From Chrysopilus asiliformis (Eukaryota; Arthropoda; Insecta; Diptera; Rhagionidae), in NCBI GenBank assembly GCA_964034945.1, contig OZ035960.1, forward strand, positions 32,790,368 through 32,854,367: a stretch of DNA of 64,000 nt. Direction: 5' to 3'. The translations under genes and the position numbers were made by a program. The notes beneath the pieces are model-generated. The model saw only the letters and a list, made by a program, of their open reading frames with translations. It was not told the origin of the DNA and did not search any database. Numbering within the stretch: the first letter of the stretch is position 1; every line of letters begins with the position of its first letter. Of the stretch, positions 22,736-33,824 are shown piece after piece.

Positions 22736-23013
22736 AAAATTCTCATTAGATTCAATGAAAAAGTAGATAAAAAAATCGCTTAATTTGCGCTTACGGTTTT
22801 TATATTTGAGTTAAATAAAAGTGTTTAAACCAAATGATTGTTGTTTTGTGGCACAGAAAGATGCGACGGTACAACAAGGTAACCTCTCTTCTTGTTTATT
22901 ATCTCTTTTCTTTATTATTAGTATTAGTGTATGTTGATGGGACGTATTTATATGTTTATCTGGGGTAGCACCTAATATTTATTTCAAGATGGAAATATAT
23001 TATTTTATATTCT

Positions 23014-23330
23014 ACTAGCTTGCATAACCGTCGTTGCCGCGTTAAAGTTTTTTATATAAGTTTTAGAGTACCAAAAAGACGGGAAATAACTCAAAAGATT
23101 TTGAGAAAAATCTTATCCTGGCAGGGTTTTCTGTTTCATTCTGACACTAGATTCGTGATCAGCGATCCTGAAAACGTTAGGTGATTTTTGTCGGGAAAAA
23201 CGTGAAAAAAGGATATTTGCGTTATCCTTACGGGACCTTCCGTTTTGAATTTTGAAATTTTAACACAGGATTCGTAATCAGCGATCTCAAAAACCCCCGA
23301 GTGACACGGTTTTTAATATCGTGCTTAAAA
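23014..23330 (-). repeat. Decayed Helitron-related relic with CTAGT end
   Basis: On the minus strand it ends with a mutated hairpin (gcggcaacgacggttatg) and CTAGT (23014-23018). The body shares ggatatttgcgttatcctta and attcgt.atcagcgat with 22150-22400. The 5' end was not located. Confidence 0.55.
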
Positions 23331-25239
23331 GGGGCATAATTGAGGTGTTAAAAGCTAAAAGTCGAAATCGTGAATTTTTTTTGTGTTTGAATCACTATTG
23401 CGAGTGAGTTTTTAGATAAACATGTTTGGATGCACAAAAGAACATTTCAACATTGAGTAATAAAGTCCACAGAATGTTTTTTTCCCAAAAATTTACAGTC
23501 AATAATAGTACAAAAGTGGAAAAGCTTCAAAAACTCGATTATGTGGCTTGGTCCACTCAAGCTTTTAACGCCTCAATTATTAGGAAAACCATATCGCCAT
23601 CTTTGATATTCTGCGTGCATAAAAACCAAGAAAATATATTTGTGTGTGCTGCCAACGACGATGATGATTTTCTTTTGTTCTCTTTTCTATTCGCCATTGT
23701 TAATAGCCCCGATTAACTGCCTATACATTCAAAACAAATGCTCGATTATTTGTTTTGACTGCGTGATGGAAGCGAGCGCTCTCTGTCAGACAGTTAGATT
23801 AACTGATTGGGTTTTTATTTTTAATACTTTTCATTTAATTAATTTTCAATGTATTTCAATCAAATACTTGCATTTTAAATGAATGGTTTGGTATTTGTTT
23901 TTACTAGTTTGCCTTTTAATTCAAATAAAAAACATTTGATGTCGGAGTATAAATGAGAATTTGTTAATCAAATGACAGTTCTTAAGTCTACATGCCCGAT
24001 TTCCCTCAGTGTATATACAGATTGTGAGATTTGTTTTAACGTTTTCAAAATGTGATAAAAAATATTGTTAATTTGAAGGTTTGCACTTTTCTGTACTTTT
24101 AATAAAATATTTCGAGTAATTTTATTAAAAGTTCGTCATCAGAACAGAACCATTTTAGTTTTAAATAACAGAAGTTTTTGACCGTGTTTTGATCAACCTT
24201 TCGAGCTGGATACCAAAAAATTAAACACTTAAAGTAAACAAATAACTTTAAACAAAAATCCAGAAAAAATGCTTTCATTTAACACGACATGAATTTGAAA
24301 ACAATTTCTGTATTTTAAATGATGATTTCAAATTGGTTAGTGGGAAATTGTAAATAAAACAAGCCAAATACTGAGAATTTCCCATTTATATTTTCATATA
24401 TCTATAATACAGAATGATTATTATTTATACTTGACATTGCTAATGTTGAACGGTAAACAAATGAAGCCCGGCAAGCATAAAATTCCTACATTATGGAAAT
24501 ATCACATATCGCAATCCCTTGTCTCTGAATTCATTCCATTGTCTCGGATGAACTGAAATATGACTTATTGGCATTGCTCTTGCACTGACATTATATGTAT
24601 ATTGAAATTGGAGCTGAATGTCGAGAAAATAATCATAAAAAGCCATGTCTACATATTAATATTGACTTCGGCTGGTGGCAATAAACGTTGATGAAGGCTA
24701 ATACAGTCACCCCATCAAAGTTTTAACTTCCAATGGAAATCGGAATAATCCACCCTTACAAAAAGCATGGCTCAGCTGGAACTGAATGAAATTTTACTAA
24801 TAGCTGACTTTGCTGCTCTTATTGGAAAAATAGGAATATTTTCAAAAATCGAGAGAAACAAAGACATTCCAGATGACCAATAATCCCTAAAATTTCATAG
24901 AAGAAAAAAACTTTACAAAAAAACAATTTATATTTTCGAATTCTTGTGTTGGGTAATGTAGACACAAAAACCTGTGAACACACTGATTCAATTTTTAAAA
25001 ATCTGACATACCTCAGAGGGGGTGGGGCTGTTCATAAATTTCGTCATACATTTAGGGGGAAGGGAATCTGCGGTAGTGTGACTGAAGTATTAATTCGTGA
25101 CCAATGTTACATATATGTAACCGTAAGTCCTCACAACGGCGAAATACTTATTTTCTAAAGTTTTATTTCTAGGCCGAACCTCCCAAAAAAGAAATTTTCT
25201 CTCAAAAATTTGTACTCCGAGGCTCCTGTCCTTATAGGG
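23331..25239. other. AT-rich spacer before retroelement 1
   Basis: No gene recognised. Open frames at 23426-23882 overlap in two phases and lack motifs. At about 25015-25160 a ggggtggggctgttcat...gggggaaggg stretch resembles decayed repeat sequence. The last four bases, AGGG (25236-25239), are the left target duplication of the retroelement. Confidence 0.4.
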
Positions 25240-27301
25240 TGTTATGTGAGCATTTTTTTTGTGAATAATTAATATGCAGCTTTATCTTGAAAAAAAATAT
25301 ATCACGAGAAAAAAAAAATGATCAATGTGAATTGATGTTTTCAAGCTAACTTAAATAACTTTATACTCATCTTCTTATTGGTCAAATTTGCTACCAAAAG
25401 CTTTAAACGATACTTCTAGAAGGATTCGTGATTCGTTGCTCGTTCTTTTCTTTCTTGGACGTCAAGCTGCGCACTGGACTTATATTCGTCCAACGTTTTG
25501 GGCAGAATAATTTAGTAGCCACGTTTTCTCACTCTCTGGGGTTAAAGGCCAATTTAGTTCTGGATGAAAATACAATTTTCACCAATTTTGCCAAACCAGA
25601 GAAATTTTACGCGGAAATCATTTTTATTCTTTTTTTTTAAATTAGAAAACGTAAGTATTTTTTTAGAAGAAAGCTTCTCAATTGAAAACTTATGAGTCTT
25701 CATTTTTGGTATTAGAGATTTTCGGGAATGGATATATAGACGACGGGCAAAGTCCAGGCGTAGCGTTTTTAAAAAAAAAAACCATTGAACGATTAAAAGC
25801 ATCATTAAACCATTTAACATTTTAACTATTTAATTCGACGTCAAAAGAATCAAGTTTCTTCGATGCTAAGAAAAGCTTCAAAATTTGCAAGGCACAAATT
25901 TGAGCTTCAGCACCGGAAAGCGGAAATTCCAGCGTCACTTCCGGCTAACAAATATTAGCGGAGGGAGCTTCATTTCTTTCCACCTGGAAAAATCAAGAAA
26001 GGGGCAAACGTTCACGAATCTTTCCACCGAAGAGAAAAAATTCCATGCGGTCCAAGTTTTGAAAGGGGCATCAGAACAAGGGCGCGGCCATCTTCCTGGT
26101 AGGAGAACATCAATTCACACAACCATATAAAGACCATCGCGAGGATTCATCATCCGTGATAGTGGAGAAATTAGTTTGCATTTTAGTTGATTTATTTGTG
26201 CGGATTTTCCTTTCTGAATTTCTTTTCTAACCAAAAGTTTTAGTGACGATCAATTCGATCGATTGTGAATTTTCATCAGTGGCGGATGTGCACATCAGCG
26301 CTGGAAAATCCTGAGAAAACATCAATCAATAACATCTTTAAAAAGAAAAGTAAAAGGAAATTCCAAGGTAGGAAATTTTGAAGAATTTTATATAAAAACG
26401 TCAAATTTTTTCGATTCCTCTTGGTATGAACTTTTATTCATCCAACACATAGAGCTTGGTTTTCAACTTTGTTGCGGCAACAAGTTGCTGATCTTAGTTT
26501 GCTCAAAGTCAGTTAAAAAGAACACTTTATTGGTACCGTTTTTTTTTCTTTTTTATGGCCGTTGGCAAATTTTTGCTATTCAGTTAATAATTACTTGATA
26601 TCGGATCGGTTCGGTTTGCTCTAAGTGTCGGATAAATAACGTTCAATTGTTTTGTTGATTTACTTATTTCTAGTTTAAATCTAAATTTTTATTTTTGTGA
26701 TCGAATGTATTCTTCGACCAAAGAATATTATAATTCAACGAATCATAAGTGTAATTCATTGGTTTAAGTTAAGTGGCTTATGATAATAATAATTGGTGTA
26801 ATTGGTATGTATCTGCCACAATTTTGAGTATAGTGTCAATAATAAATTATAACTCAAAGCATAAAACGTTAGTGTTTGTTGGTTTTTTTCTAGAATATTT
26901 TTGGAAGGAAGAAAAGTATTAGTGATAATAGTTAGGAAACTAGTTATGTGTCAATAAGTGGGTTTATGCGGGAGGGGGAAACAATGCGAAGGAATAATGC
27001 GGAAAAAACGTAGGATTAGCTGTCGGACGAAATGGAAAACTACGTGAGTGTGTGCGTATGTTTATATTTTTTTTACCCCTTGAGTGAAACGCGAGATCGG
27101 TTGGAGTTTTTCCCCTCTTTATTTTGGCACCCCGCGTATTGTGTCCCACTCGAATCCAGAGGCAAGATCCCACCCCAAAACCCTGAGCAAAGCCGGAACA
27201 TCTTGAGTGCCAGCCGTCAGGATTCGAGAGGGAATGGGAAAATTCAGAAATGGGTTTTTCCAATTTATGCTATCTTCATCCACCTAGCCAAGAGCATAAC
27301 A
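25240..27301 (+). repeat. 5' LTR of retroelement 1 (2,062 bp)
   Basis: Starts TGTTATGTGAGC and ends AGAGCATAACA, giving a 7-bp terminal inverted repeat. Identical to the 3' LTR in every part I compared, including both ends and all shared open frames, and with no net insertion or deletion. A TATAAA at 26126-26131, followed about 20 bases later by gattcatcatc, is a plausible promoter, and AATAAA at 26841-26846 a plausible polyadenylation signal. The short open frames in it are not genes. Confidence 0.95.
26126..26131 (+). promoter_or_regulatory. Candidate TATA box in 5' LTR
   Basis: TATAAA sits in a moderately GC-rich stretch (accatataaagacc), unlike the many chance TATAAA words in AT-rich surroundings, with a possible initiator (TCATC) near 26148. 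It would place U3 at about 0.9 kb. The copy in the 3' LTR is at 34711-34716. Transcription start is inferred, not shown. Confidence 0.45.
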
Positions 27302-27309
27302 TAACAAAA

Positions 27310-27327
27310 TGGCGCCCAACGTGGGGC
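27310..27327 (+). promoter_or_regulatory. Primer binding site, tRNA-Lys(CUU)
   Basis: TGGCGCCCAACGTGGGGC lies 8 bases after the 5' LTR. It is exactly complementary to the 3' 18 bases of the fly-type tRNA-Lys(CUU) including CCA, as I recall that tRNA. Minus-strand DNA synthesis starts here. Confidence 0.9.
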
Positions 27328-28467
27328 CCGAAAGAACAGCTCTGCTATAAATTTTCACGTTTTTTTTTATTGTCAGTAATTTTAAAAGAGTTAAGAATTT
27401 TGCATTGAATTGCTTAAGTGATCATTTGTCCCAGGAATTGTGTGTCAATACCTGCGTTGCATTTTGATTAATTTAGGGGTGAAGGTGCAAAATTTTCCGA
27501 AAATTTTCATTCAGTTAATGCTGATCTGTATGTCCCGATAAGGCGGAAAGATTATCGCGTTGCGTTCGGTTCAGTGTTAAATTAATAGTTTTTTTTGTTT
27601 TAAATTTTATCCATTTCAATTATCAAACCTTTTCAGTATACAATATTATCAGCTCGGTTGTACAAAAACAATTGTTAAATTCATGACCTAAGTAGTGATA
27701 GATTTACCTGTCCTGTTTTCGTGTTAATTCACGACAGTTGCTGTGTTTTATCAAATCCGCTTAGTAATAAATCAGACATGATATAACAACAATTTGTAAA
27801 ATCTTTATCACGCGTCCCGATATTGGCGAGGCCGATATACGCGTTGCGCGAGGATAGAGAAGTTTACCAAATTTTAAAGTCGGGAATAGTAAACATTAGC
27901 CCACAGAAAGCATTTGGAATCGATTTTCTAGGATGCGATTCAAAACAAAAATATTTTCGTATAAGAAACTAGAAAAAGAAGATTTAGTTTGTACAACCAA
28001 CCAATAACCATTCATTTTTGTCAAAGTAAATTTTAGCAGACTGTCTAACAAAAATAGTAATGGCAAATAACATCTAGCCCAGATTAAGAAAAACTCAAAG
28101 TTGATCTCTTCGACAAGTAACATAATTTTTAAATACACACTTTCGGTAATTTCTCGCATTCGTTTCCCCCTTGCATGTTTATGATATTGTTGTTGTTAAA
28201 TTTTTATTGGATTTTTTTTTTGAGATTTCGATTAAGCGTAATTGGAATCAAATAGCTTAATTTGCTGCTTAATACATAGTAGCTATATTATTTCGAATAC
28301 TGTTGTATTTTTTTTTGTGTATATTAGTGCTAGGTCATTATTAGGTTACAATAAAGGTTCGATCCCTAGATTGGAGTCGAATTGAGAATAGTTTAGTTTT
28401 GGTAGAATTTTTTTTTTATACATACTTCTTCGAGTGGTATTTCTTTTTGTTTTATATATTAATTCTG
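27328..28467 (+). other. Leader of retroelement 1 (5' untranslated)
   Basis: About 1.1 kb between the primer site and the gag ATG, AT-rich and non-coding. Expected to contain the packaging and dimerisation signals. In-frame sequence just upstream of the gag ATG (from a TTG at 28399) encodes a run of Phe/Tyr/Leu but has no ATG, so it is untranslated. Confidence 0.6.
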
Positions 28468-30153
28468 ATGTCTGGTCAGACAGGTGCAATTCCTAAATCG
28501 ACTGGTAGATATCGTCGAGGTGCTCCTAGAGGAAAACGGGGCTTACCTTTATACAAGGCATCGAATTTAGATCGCATTACTAGATCAAGAAAGAAGATTT
28601 TAGATATGGATACTTTAGAAAAGGATACAAATGACGCATTTACTACTGGTCGAGAAATTCAACGAACCCCTTTACGAAGTAAAAATACAGACAGGGAATT
28701 TTCTGAGGCAATAGGGGCTTCGGCTTTACCGGAAACGGTTGAAAATAACCAAACAGCGTTCGCCGATCAGTCTGATAATGTCTCAATTCGGTCGTCAGAG
28801 TTAAGAGAGATTGCTGATGGGGATCTTCGTATAAGAAGGATCGTCCAAGAAGAAATGGACGCTAGCAGAAAAGAATTGGTCGAATCCGTCCGAAAATTGC
28901 TTCAAGACACCCTTCAGATTTCTCAAGTCCCAAAATCGGTACCTCAAGCGCCTGAACCTGTACGTTTAGATAATTTAAAGTCGCCTTTGACTGAAGCAGC
29001 GACAGATCTTTTAAAGGAAATTCGCGATGCTCCTTATTTATTTCCCACTGCATCGCAATCCAAACATCAATCTCGGCCGCAGATGTCAGACTTCCGAAGG
29101 ACTGATACCTTTTATTCGCCACATCCTGCTAGAGAGTTTGTTTCGGATAGGAATTTTAAAACCAAATTTCCAAATAACCATTTTCAAGGTAATGCTCGCC
29201 TTCCGACGTTCACCTCTAATAATAATTCGGCAAATAGTGCCAGTAATGTGAATAATTCGGATTTTGCGTTGCGTAATTGGTTAAATGGTAATCTTTGTCG
29301 TTTAGATAAATGGAACTTGAAGTTCGCAGGCTTGTCTTCTCCTATGTCGGTAGAAGATTTCATATTCCGAGTACAGCGATTGACTGAATCTAGTAACTAC
29401 ACTTGGGATCAGGTTTGCAAAAATTTTCACATGCTTGTAACCGGACAAGCTGAGCTATGGTACTGGAGATATGTAAAGCAGTATCCTGATATCACCTGGG
29501 ATCAGTTAAAGCAAGCTTTAAAAAGGCAGTTCCGCAAAGCTACCTCGGACTATGAAATCCTTCGAATCCTTGTAGACAGAAGACAAGGTCCGACAGAATC
29601 TTTTGACGATTATTTAAATTACGTCCTAACCGAACGTTCTCGTATGCAGACACCTATGCCTGAACGAGAATTAGTGAGGTTAATAAAGCAAAATGTGAAG
29701 GAGAAAATTGGCCAATTGATCTTCTCTGATCACATATATGACCTCGATAAGTTGCTTGACTCGTGTCGCAAGGCTGAACGATACTTGGCAAGGAGAAATC
29801 AATTTTCTTTTCGCAGTGAACCACCTTATCATAATAAACAGCTTAACGAGCTACATGAGTCCGAAAATTTCTCGACTTCTGATGACAATGTTGACATTGC
29901 CGCTATGACTTCGCATAGTCGTGCAACTTTGCCCAGAGATACCAAAATTATGTGTTGGAATTGCGATAGGGAGGGACACGGATTTAGAGATTGTCAGGCG
30001 ATGGTCAGAAATCTCTTCTGCTATCGCTGCGGCCATAAAAATGTCTACCTTAAAGACTGTCCTACATGTAAACAGGGAAATCTGCAACGGGGCGAAAGGA
30101 TTTCGGGGGAAATTCGTCTCCGTTCGTCGAACCCCGAACAAAAGAAACAATAA
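28468..30153 (+). CDS. Gag polyprotein, retroelement 1
   Basis: A 561-residue Gag that would form the cytoplasmic virus-like particle. The start is the first in-frame ATG (MSGQTGAIPK), followed by a basic Arg/Lys-rich N terminus and a Glu/Lys-rich, coiled-coil-like stretch (RRIVQEEMDASRKELVESV). The capsid core (retrotransposon Gag domain) lies at about residues 270-430, with WNLKFAGL, NFHMLVTGQAELWYW and the RRQGPTESFDDYL region. A nucleocapsid CCHC knuckle, CWNCDREGHGFRDC (CX2CX4HX4C), starts at residue 496 and is followed by a second Cys-rich motif, CYRCGHKNVYLKDCPTC, that lacks the CCHC spacing. No PPXY late-domain motif was seen, unlike element 2. The stop at 30151-30153 lies 70 bases past the slippery site. 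Intact. Confidence 0.93.
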   Translation: MSGQTGAIPKSTGRYRRGAPRGKRGLPLYKASNLDRITRSRKKILDMDTLEKDTNDAFTTGREIQRTPLRSKNTDREFSEAIGASALPETVENNQTAFADQSDNVSIRSSELREIADGDLRIRRIVQEEMDASRKELVESVRKLLQDTLQISQVPKSVPQAPEPVRLDNLKSPLTEAATDLLKEIRDAPYLFPTASQSKHQSRPQMSDFRRTDTFYSPHPAREFVSDRNFKTKFPNNHFQGNARLPTFTSNNNSANSASNVNNSDFALRNWLNGNLCRLDKWNLKFAGLSSPMSVEDFIFRVQRLTESSNYTWDQVCKNFHMLVTGQAELWYWRYVKQYPDITWDQLKQALKRQFRKATSDYEILRILVDRRQGPTESFDDYLNYVLTERSRMQTPMPERELVRLIKQNVKEKIGQLIFSDHIYDLDKLLDSCRKAERYLARRNQFSFRSEPPYHNKQLNELHESENFSTSDDNVDIAAMTSHSRATLPRDTKIMCWNCDREGHGFRDCQAMVRNLFCYRCGHKNVYLKDCPTCKQGNLQRGERISGEIRLRSSNPEQKKQ

Positions 30154-33100
30154 TAAATACATTTTCCGAAGTACCTTTTTCAAATTCAGTTTCAACTAAA
30201 GCACCCCAAATACAAATTCTACCTAGAAGAATCAAAAATTTGCCAAGTAATTCTACATCTACGTTTCCAGTTAAATCTTTGCATCAAAGAATTTTGAATT
30301 ATGAAGCAACCAAAGCTCGAATATTTCATAACCAAGATCCTTTTGTTCTTAAACCTAGTTTATTAAAACTTAAAAATCGTTTTAAAAATAAGAAAACATT
30401 TCACCAGCAAGTAGCTGCAACCCATATTTGTACTAGCCACGATAAAAGACCCTTTGTTACAGTTTTCATTCATAATGAGGAAATGAAAGGACTGCTCGAT
30501 AGTGGTGCCTCTCTGAGTTGCTTAGGTCGCGATGGGCTAGAATTTCTAGAAAAAATAAAAGTACCCTTCAAGAAATTATCGGCGGAGGTTAAAACGGCCG
30601 ATGGTAAAGGACAAGCGATTGTGGGAAAAGTCTCTGTTACCATCAGATATAAAAATGAGTACAAACAAATGGAACTGTTTATCGTTCCGAGTTTGGCGCT
30701 TCCTTTATACCTCGGCGTTGATTTTTGGGGTTTATTTAAAATAGCTCCGGAGGTTATTTCCGAAATAGCTCCATCTGAAGCCTTATCGACTGATTTGAAT
30801 ATGCACGAGTTTTCTGACGAGCAACGTCAATTACTTGATGAGGCTATCCGTAGATTTCCATCTTCAGTCGTTGATGGGTTGGGTCGTACTGATCTTGAAG
30901 AACACATCATTGACGTAGGTGATGTGGAACCAATCAAACAACGCCACTATCCCGTGTCTCCAGCCGTGCAAAAACTTATGTATGAAGAATTAGATCGTAT
31001 GCTCCTTCTTGATGTTATAGAAGAAAGTAAGAGTGGGTGGTCGTCTCCAGTCGTCTTGGTACGCAAACCGGGCAAGAACAGACTGTGTCTGGATTCGCGA
31101 AAATTGAACACCGTGACCAAGAAGGATGCATACCCTCAACCACACATAGAAGGGCTTCTAAGCAGGTTGGAGGACACGCATTTCATATGTAGCGTAGATC
31201 TAAAGGACGCTTTTTGGCAGGTGCCACTAGAGAGTAAGTCTCGGGAGTGTACCGCGTTCTCTGTTCCGGGCAGGCCTCTGTATCAATACAAGGTCATGGC
31301 TTTTGGCCTTTGTAATGCTGTACAGAGGCTCTGTCGCCTTATGGACAAGGTAATTCCACATCACCTGCGTCAATGGGTTTTCGTCTACCTGGACGACTTA
31401 CTCATCGTGTCGCCCACTTTCGAATTTATGATTGAGCTCTTAAACACGGTTTCTGATCTCTTAAGGCAAGCAAAACTCACTGTTAACATCGACAAATCGA
31501 AATTTGGCTTTAAACAGCTCAAATACCTGGGATACATTATCGGTAATGGCATTTTAAAAACGGATCCGGATAAGGTATCTGCGATTACAAATTTCCCGGT
31601 GCCTAAAACTTTAAAACAGACCCGCAGATTCCTCGGAATGTGCGGATGGTACAGGCGGTTTGTAAAAAATTACGCAGAAATTTCTGCACCGATCACTGAC
31701 ACCCTAAAAAAGGCTAAAAAGTTTCAATTTACCGATAATGCTATCAAGGCTTTTGAAAAATTAAAACGGGCATTATCTTCTGCTCCAGTCCTATGTCACC
31801 CGGACTATAAAAAACAATTTATCATCCAATGTGATGCATCACAGCTGGGTGTAGGAGGAGTTCTTTGTCAAAGAGATGATGAAGGGAATGAACGACCTAT
31901 AGCTTTTGTATCCCAAAAGCTAAATGCAGCGCAACGGAACTATTCTGTAACAGAATTAGAGTGCTTGGCGGCTATACTTTGTATAAAAAAATTTCGTCCC
32001 TACGTCGAAGCACAACCATTTAAAGTTATAACCGATCATGCTAGCTTAAAGTGGCTTATGAGCCAGAAAGAATTGGGAGGAAGATTAGCCCGTTGGAGCC
32101 TCAAGCTGCAGGCTTATGATTTTGAAATCGAACACCGAAAAGGCAGTATGAATGTGGTACCTGACACATTGTCCAGAGCTTTCATAGAAGAGTTACAAAC
32201 CGAACAAGACATAATGGTTGAAGTTGATCTGAATTCAGAAGAATTCAAGTCGGCTGATTACCAAGAGTTAATAAAATCTGTTCATGAAAATCAAGGAAAG
32301 CTTCCGGACGTCCAAGTGTCAGAGGGTTTCGTATATAAACGTACCAGTTTTTGCCGAGGTGATTTAGATAAAGATGACCTGGCTTGGAAGTTATGGATTC
32401 CGGCGGGTTTAACTCGAAATCTCATTTCTTCAGCTCATGATCCACCCCAAGCTGGTCATGGAGGGATGGCGAAAACTTTGGACCGATTGAGGAGGAAATT
32501 CTTTTGGCCAAACATGGCTTTGCACGTTAGGAATTACATCAATGGTTGCAATCCATGTAAGGAGTCAAAAGCTCCAAATTACGTGATGAAACCGGCGATG
32601 GGAGAAATCCGTATACCTGACAGACCCTGGCAAAGGATCTATTTGGATCTTTTGGGGCCGTATCCTCGCTCTCGGGAAGGAAATACGACGATTTTAATAG
32701 CCCTTGATCAGTTTACCAAATTTGTATTAGTCAAAACATTACACAAAGCAACTAGTCGTGCCATCATAAGATATGTGGAGAATGAAATCTTTAATCTGTT
32801 CGGTGTACCAGAGCAAGTTTATACCGACAACGGTCGACAGTTCATTGCTAACGAATTTCAAACTTTTCTAAAAACATATGGCGTTAAACACCTTAGAACC
32901 GCGGTGTATTCACCCCAGTCTAACGCTTCTGAACGGATGAATAGGACTTTACTTGCATCAATTAGGTCATATATCGACAAGGAACATAACAAGTGGGACG
33001 CGAATCTTGGGAAAATAGTTGGTTCAATTCGTAGTTCATTTCACCAAGCCATTGGAACATCTCCATACCGAGCTTTGTTTGGGATGAATTGGATTGCACA

Positions 33101-33464
33101 TGCCAGCGAGTATCCTTTATTAAGAAAACTAAAATCCTTAGATGATGGCAGTATCACAGCTTTACCGCTGGATGATCGGCTAGCTATAAATAGGCAACGC
33201 ATAAAACAAAATCTTCAAAAGGCTACCGAAAATAGTTCAAAAATTTACAATCTACGTACTCGAGTTATCGAATTTCGTCCTGGCGAGGAAATTTTCCGCC
33301 GAAATTTTATTTTAAGCGATGCAACGAAAGGTATTAGTGCAAAGCTTTCTAAGAAATTTTTAAAGTGTAGAATTGTTAGCAAAGTGGGTAAAAATATGTA
33401 TAATATTGAAGATTTTTCTGGAAAACAGCTGGGTATTTATCATACAAAAGATTTAAAACGATAA
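30072..33464 (+). CDS. Pol polyprotein, retroelement 1 (PR-RT-RNH-IN)
   Basis: Open in the -1 frame from 30072, overlapping gag by 82 bases, with no need for its own start; about 1,130 codons. Domains in order: aspartic protease (LLDSGAS, catalytic Asp codon 30498); reverse transcriptase, with catalytic Asp in CSVDLKDAFW (codon 31197) and the YLDD pair (31392-31397); RNase H (QCDASQLGVGG, Asp codon 31833; SVTELE; TDHASLKWL, 32034); integrase with an HHCC zinc site (His 32436 and 32457, Cys 32547 and 32556) and the D,D,E triad (32646, 32826, 32931; 59 and 34 residues between). The C terminus (EIFRRNFILSD, KFLKC) resembles the gypsy integrase tail. Oddities: NAVQR where the RT motif normally has NAPQR, and VPDTLSR for VPDALSR. 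Otherwise intact. Confidence 0.93.
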   Translation, partial: TGKSATGRKDFGGNSSPFVEPRTKETIINTFSEVPFSNSVSTKAPQIQILPRRIKNLPSNSTSTFPVKSLHQRILNYEATKARIFHNQDPFVLKPSLLKLKNRFKNKKTFHQQVAATHICTSHDKRPFVTVFIHNEEMKGLLDSGASLSCLGRDGLEFLEKIKVPFKKLSAEVKTADGKGQAIVGKVSVTIRYKNEYKQMELFIVPSLALPLYLGVDFWGLFKIAPEVISEIAPSEALSTDLNMHEFSDEQRQLLDEAIRRFPSSVVDGLGRTDLEEHIIDVGDVEPIKQRHYPVSPAVQKLMYEELDRMLLLDVIEESKSGWSSPVVLVRKPGKNRLCLDSRKLNTVTKKDAYPQPHIEGLLSRLEDTHFICSVDLKDAFWQVPLESKSRECTAFSVPGRPLYQYKVMAFGLCNAVQRLCRLMDKVIPHHLRQWVFVYLDDLLIVSPTFEFMIELLNTVSDLLRQAKLTVNIDKSKFGFKQLKYLGYIIGNGILKTDPDKVSAITNFPVPKTLKQTRRFLGMCGWYRRFVKNYAEISAPITDTLKKAKKFQFTDNAIKAFEKLKRALSSAPVLCHPDYKKQFIIQCDASQLGVGGVLCQRDDEGNERPIAFVSQKLNAAQRNYSVTELECLAAILCIKKFRPYVEAQPFKVITDHASLKWLMSQKELGGRLARWSLKLQAYDFEIEHRKGSMNVVPDTLSRAFIEELQTEQDIMVEVDLNSEEFKSADYQELIKSVHENQGKLPDVQVSEGFVYKRTSFCRGDLDKDDLAWKLWIPAGLTRNLISSAHDPPQAGHGGMAKTLDRLRRKFFWPNMALHVRNYINGCNPCKESKAPNYVMKPAMGEIRIPDRPWQRIYLDLLGPYPRSREGNTTILIALDQFTKFVLVKTLHKATSRAIIRYVENEIFNLFGVPEQVYTDNGRQFIANEFQTFLKTYGVKHLRTAVYSPQSNASERMNRTLLASIRSYIDKEHNKWDANLGKIVGSIRSSFHQAIGTSPYRALFGMNWIAHASEYPLLRKLKSLDDGSITALPLDDRLAINRQRIKQNLQKATENSSKIYNLRTRVIEFRPGEEIFRRNFILSDATKGISAKLSKKFLKCRIVSKVGKNMYNIEDFSGKQLGIYHTKDLKR
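30075..30136 (+). promoter_or_regulatory. Candidate -1 frameshift signal, gag-pol of element 1
   Basis: The heptamer G GGA AAT (30075-30081) is in the X XXY YYZ phase relative to gag and lies just 3' of the last stop in the -1 frame (30069-30071), so it is almost the first place a -1 slip could reach pol. Six bases later CGGGG (30088-30092) can pair with CCCCG (30132-30136), enclosing a second hairpin CGAAA/TTTCG (30093-30105). Slippery heptamer, short spacer and stem are the standard parts of a -1 programmed frameshift signal. Element 2 has GGGAAAC at the same place. Confidence 0.75.
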
Positions 33465-33824
33465 ACTGACCAGACGATTACTTAATCCAATGTAAATATT
33501 TGGGTTTTATTAATAAATTGTATTATAGAAATTAATGTACAAAGTAGGTGCGAAAAAATTTTTTTACATGTCAAAATCTACGAATAATTAAAATAAGGCG
33601 TACTCTTGGTAATCGTAAGAAAAACTTAGGAAATAATTAGGTAGTCTATGTTAATATTCATATTCATTTGCGTAATTTAATTATTATAATTTGCATGCTA
33701 ATTTTGATTACTTATTTTATTTGAATTTAATTTATAAAATGTATTGCATGAGTAGTTCATTTGGACAAATGCTCCATTTTTTCAATTTCATAGGACTACA
33801 TGTCTTCGTCTTATGAAATTGCGC
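33465..33824 (+). other. 3' non-coding part of retroelement 1; hairpin, no polypurine tract
   Basis: AT-rich, without an env frame. The bases next to the 3' LTR (ttatgaaattgcgc) are not a polypurine tract. Instead CAATTTCATA (33783-33792) and TATGAAATTG (33812-33821) form a perfect 10-bp inverted repeat ending 3 bases before the LTR. Confidence 0.7.

Noticed and set aside
25428..27304. Several open frames of 70-99 codons present twice in the window (again 8,585 bp later)
   Set aside because: Their duplication is explained by the two LTR copies, not by coding conservation; the same holds for the LTRs of element 2.
28356..28366. GGTTCGATCCC, a tRNA B-box-like word in the leader of element 1
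   Set aside because: No matching A box, acceptor stem or cloverleaf could be drawn around it.
28399..28467. Hydrophobic N-terminal extension of Gag (Phe/Tyr/Leu-rich), a possible signal or membrane segment
   Set aside because: It would start from TTG; the first ATG is at 28468 and element 2 Gag has no such extension.
30240..30242. Independent start of pol in element 1
   Set aside because: The codon is TTG, and the frame is open further upstream to 30072 across the gag overlap, which fits frameshifting better.
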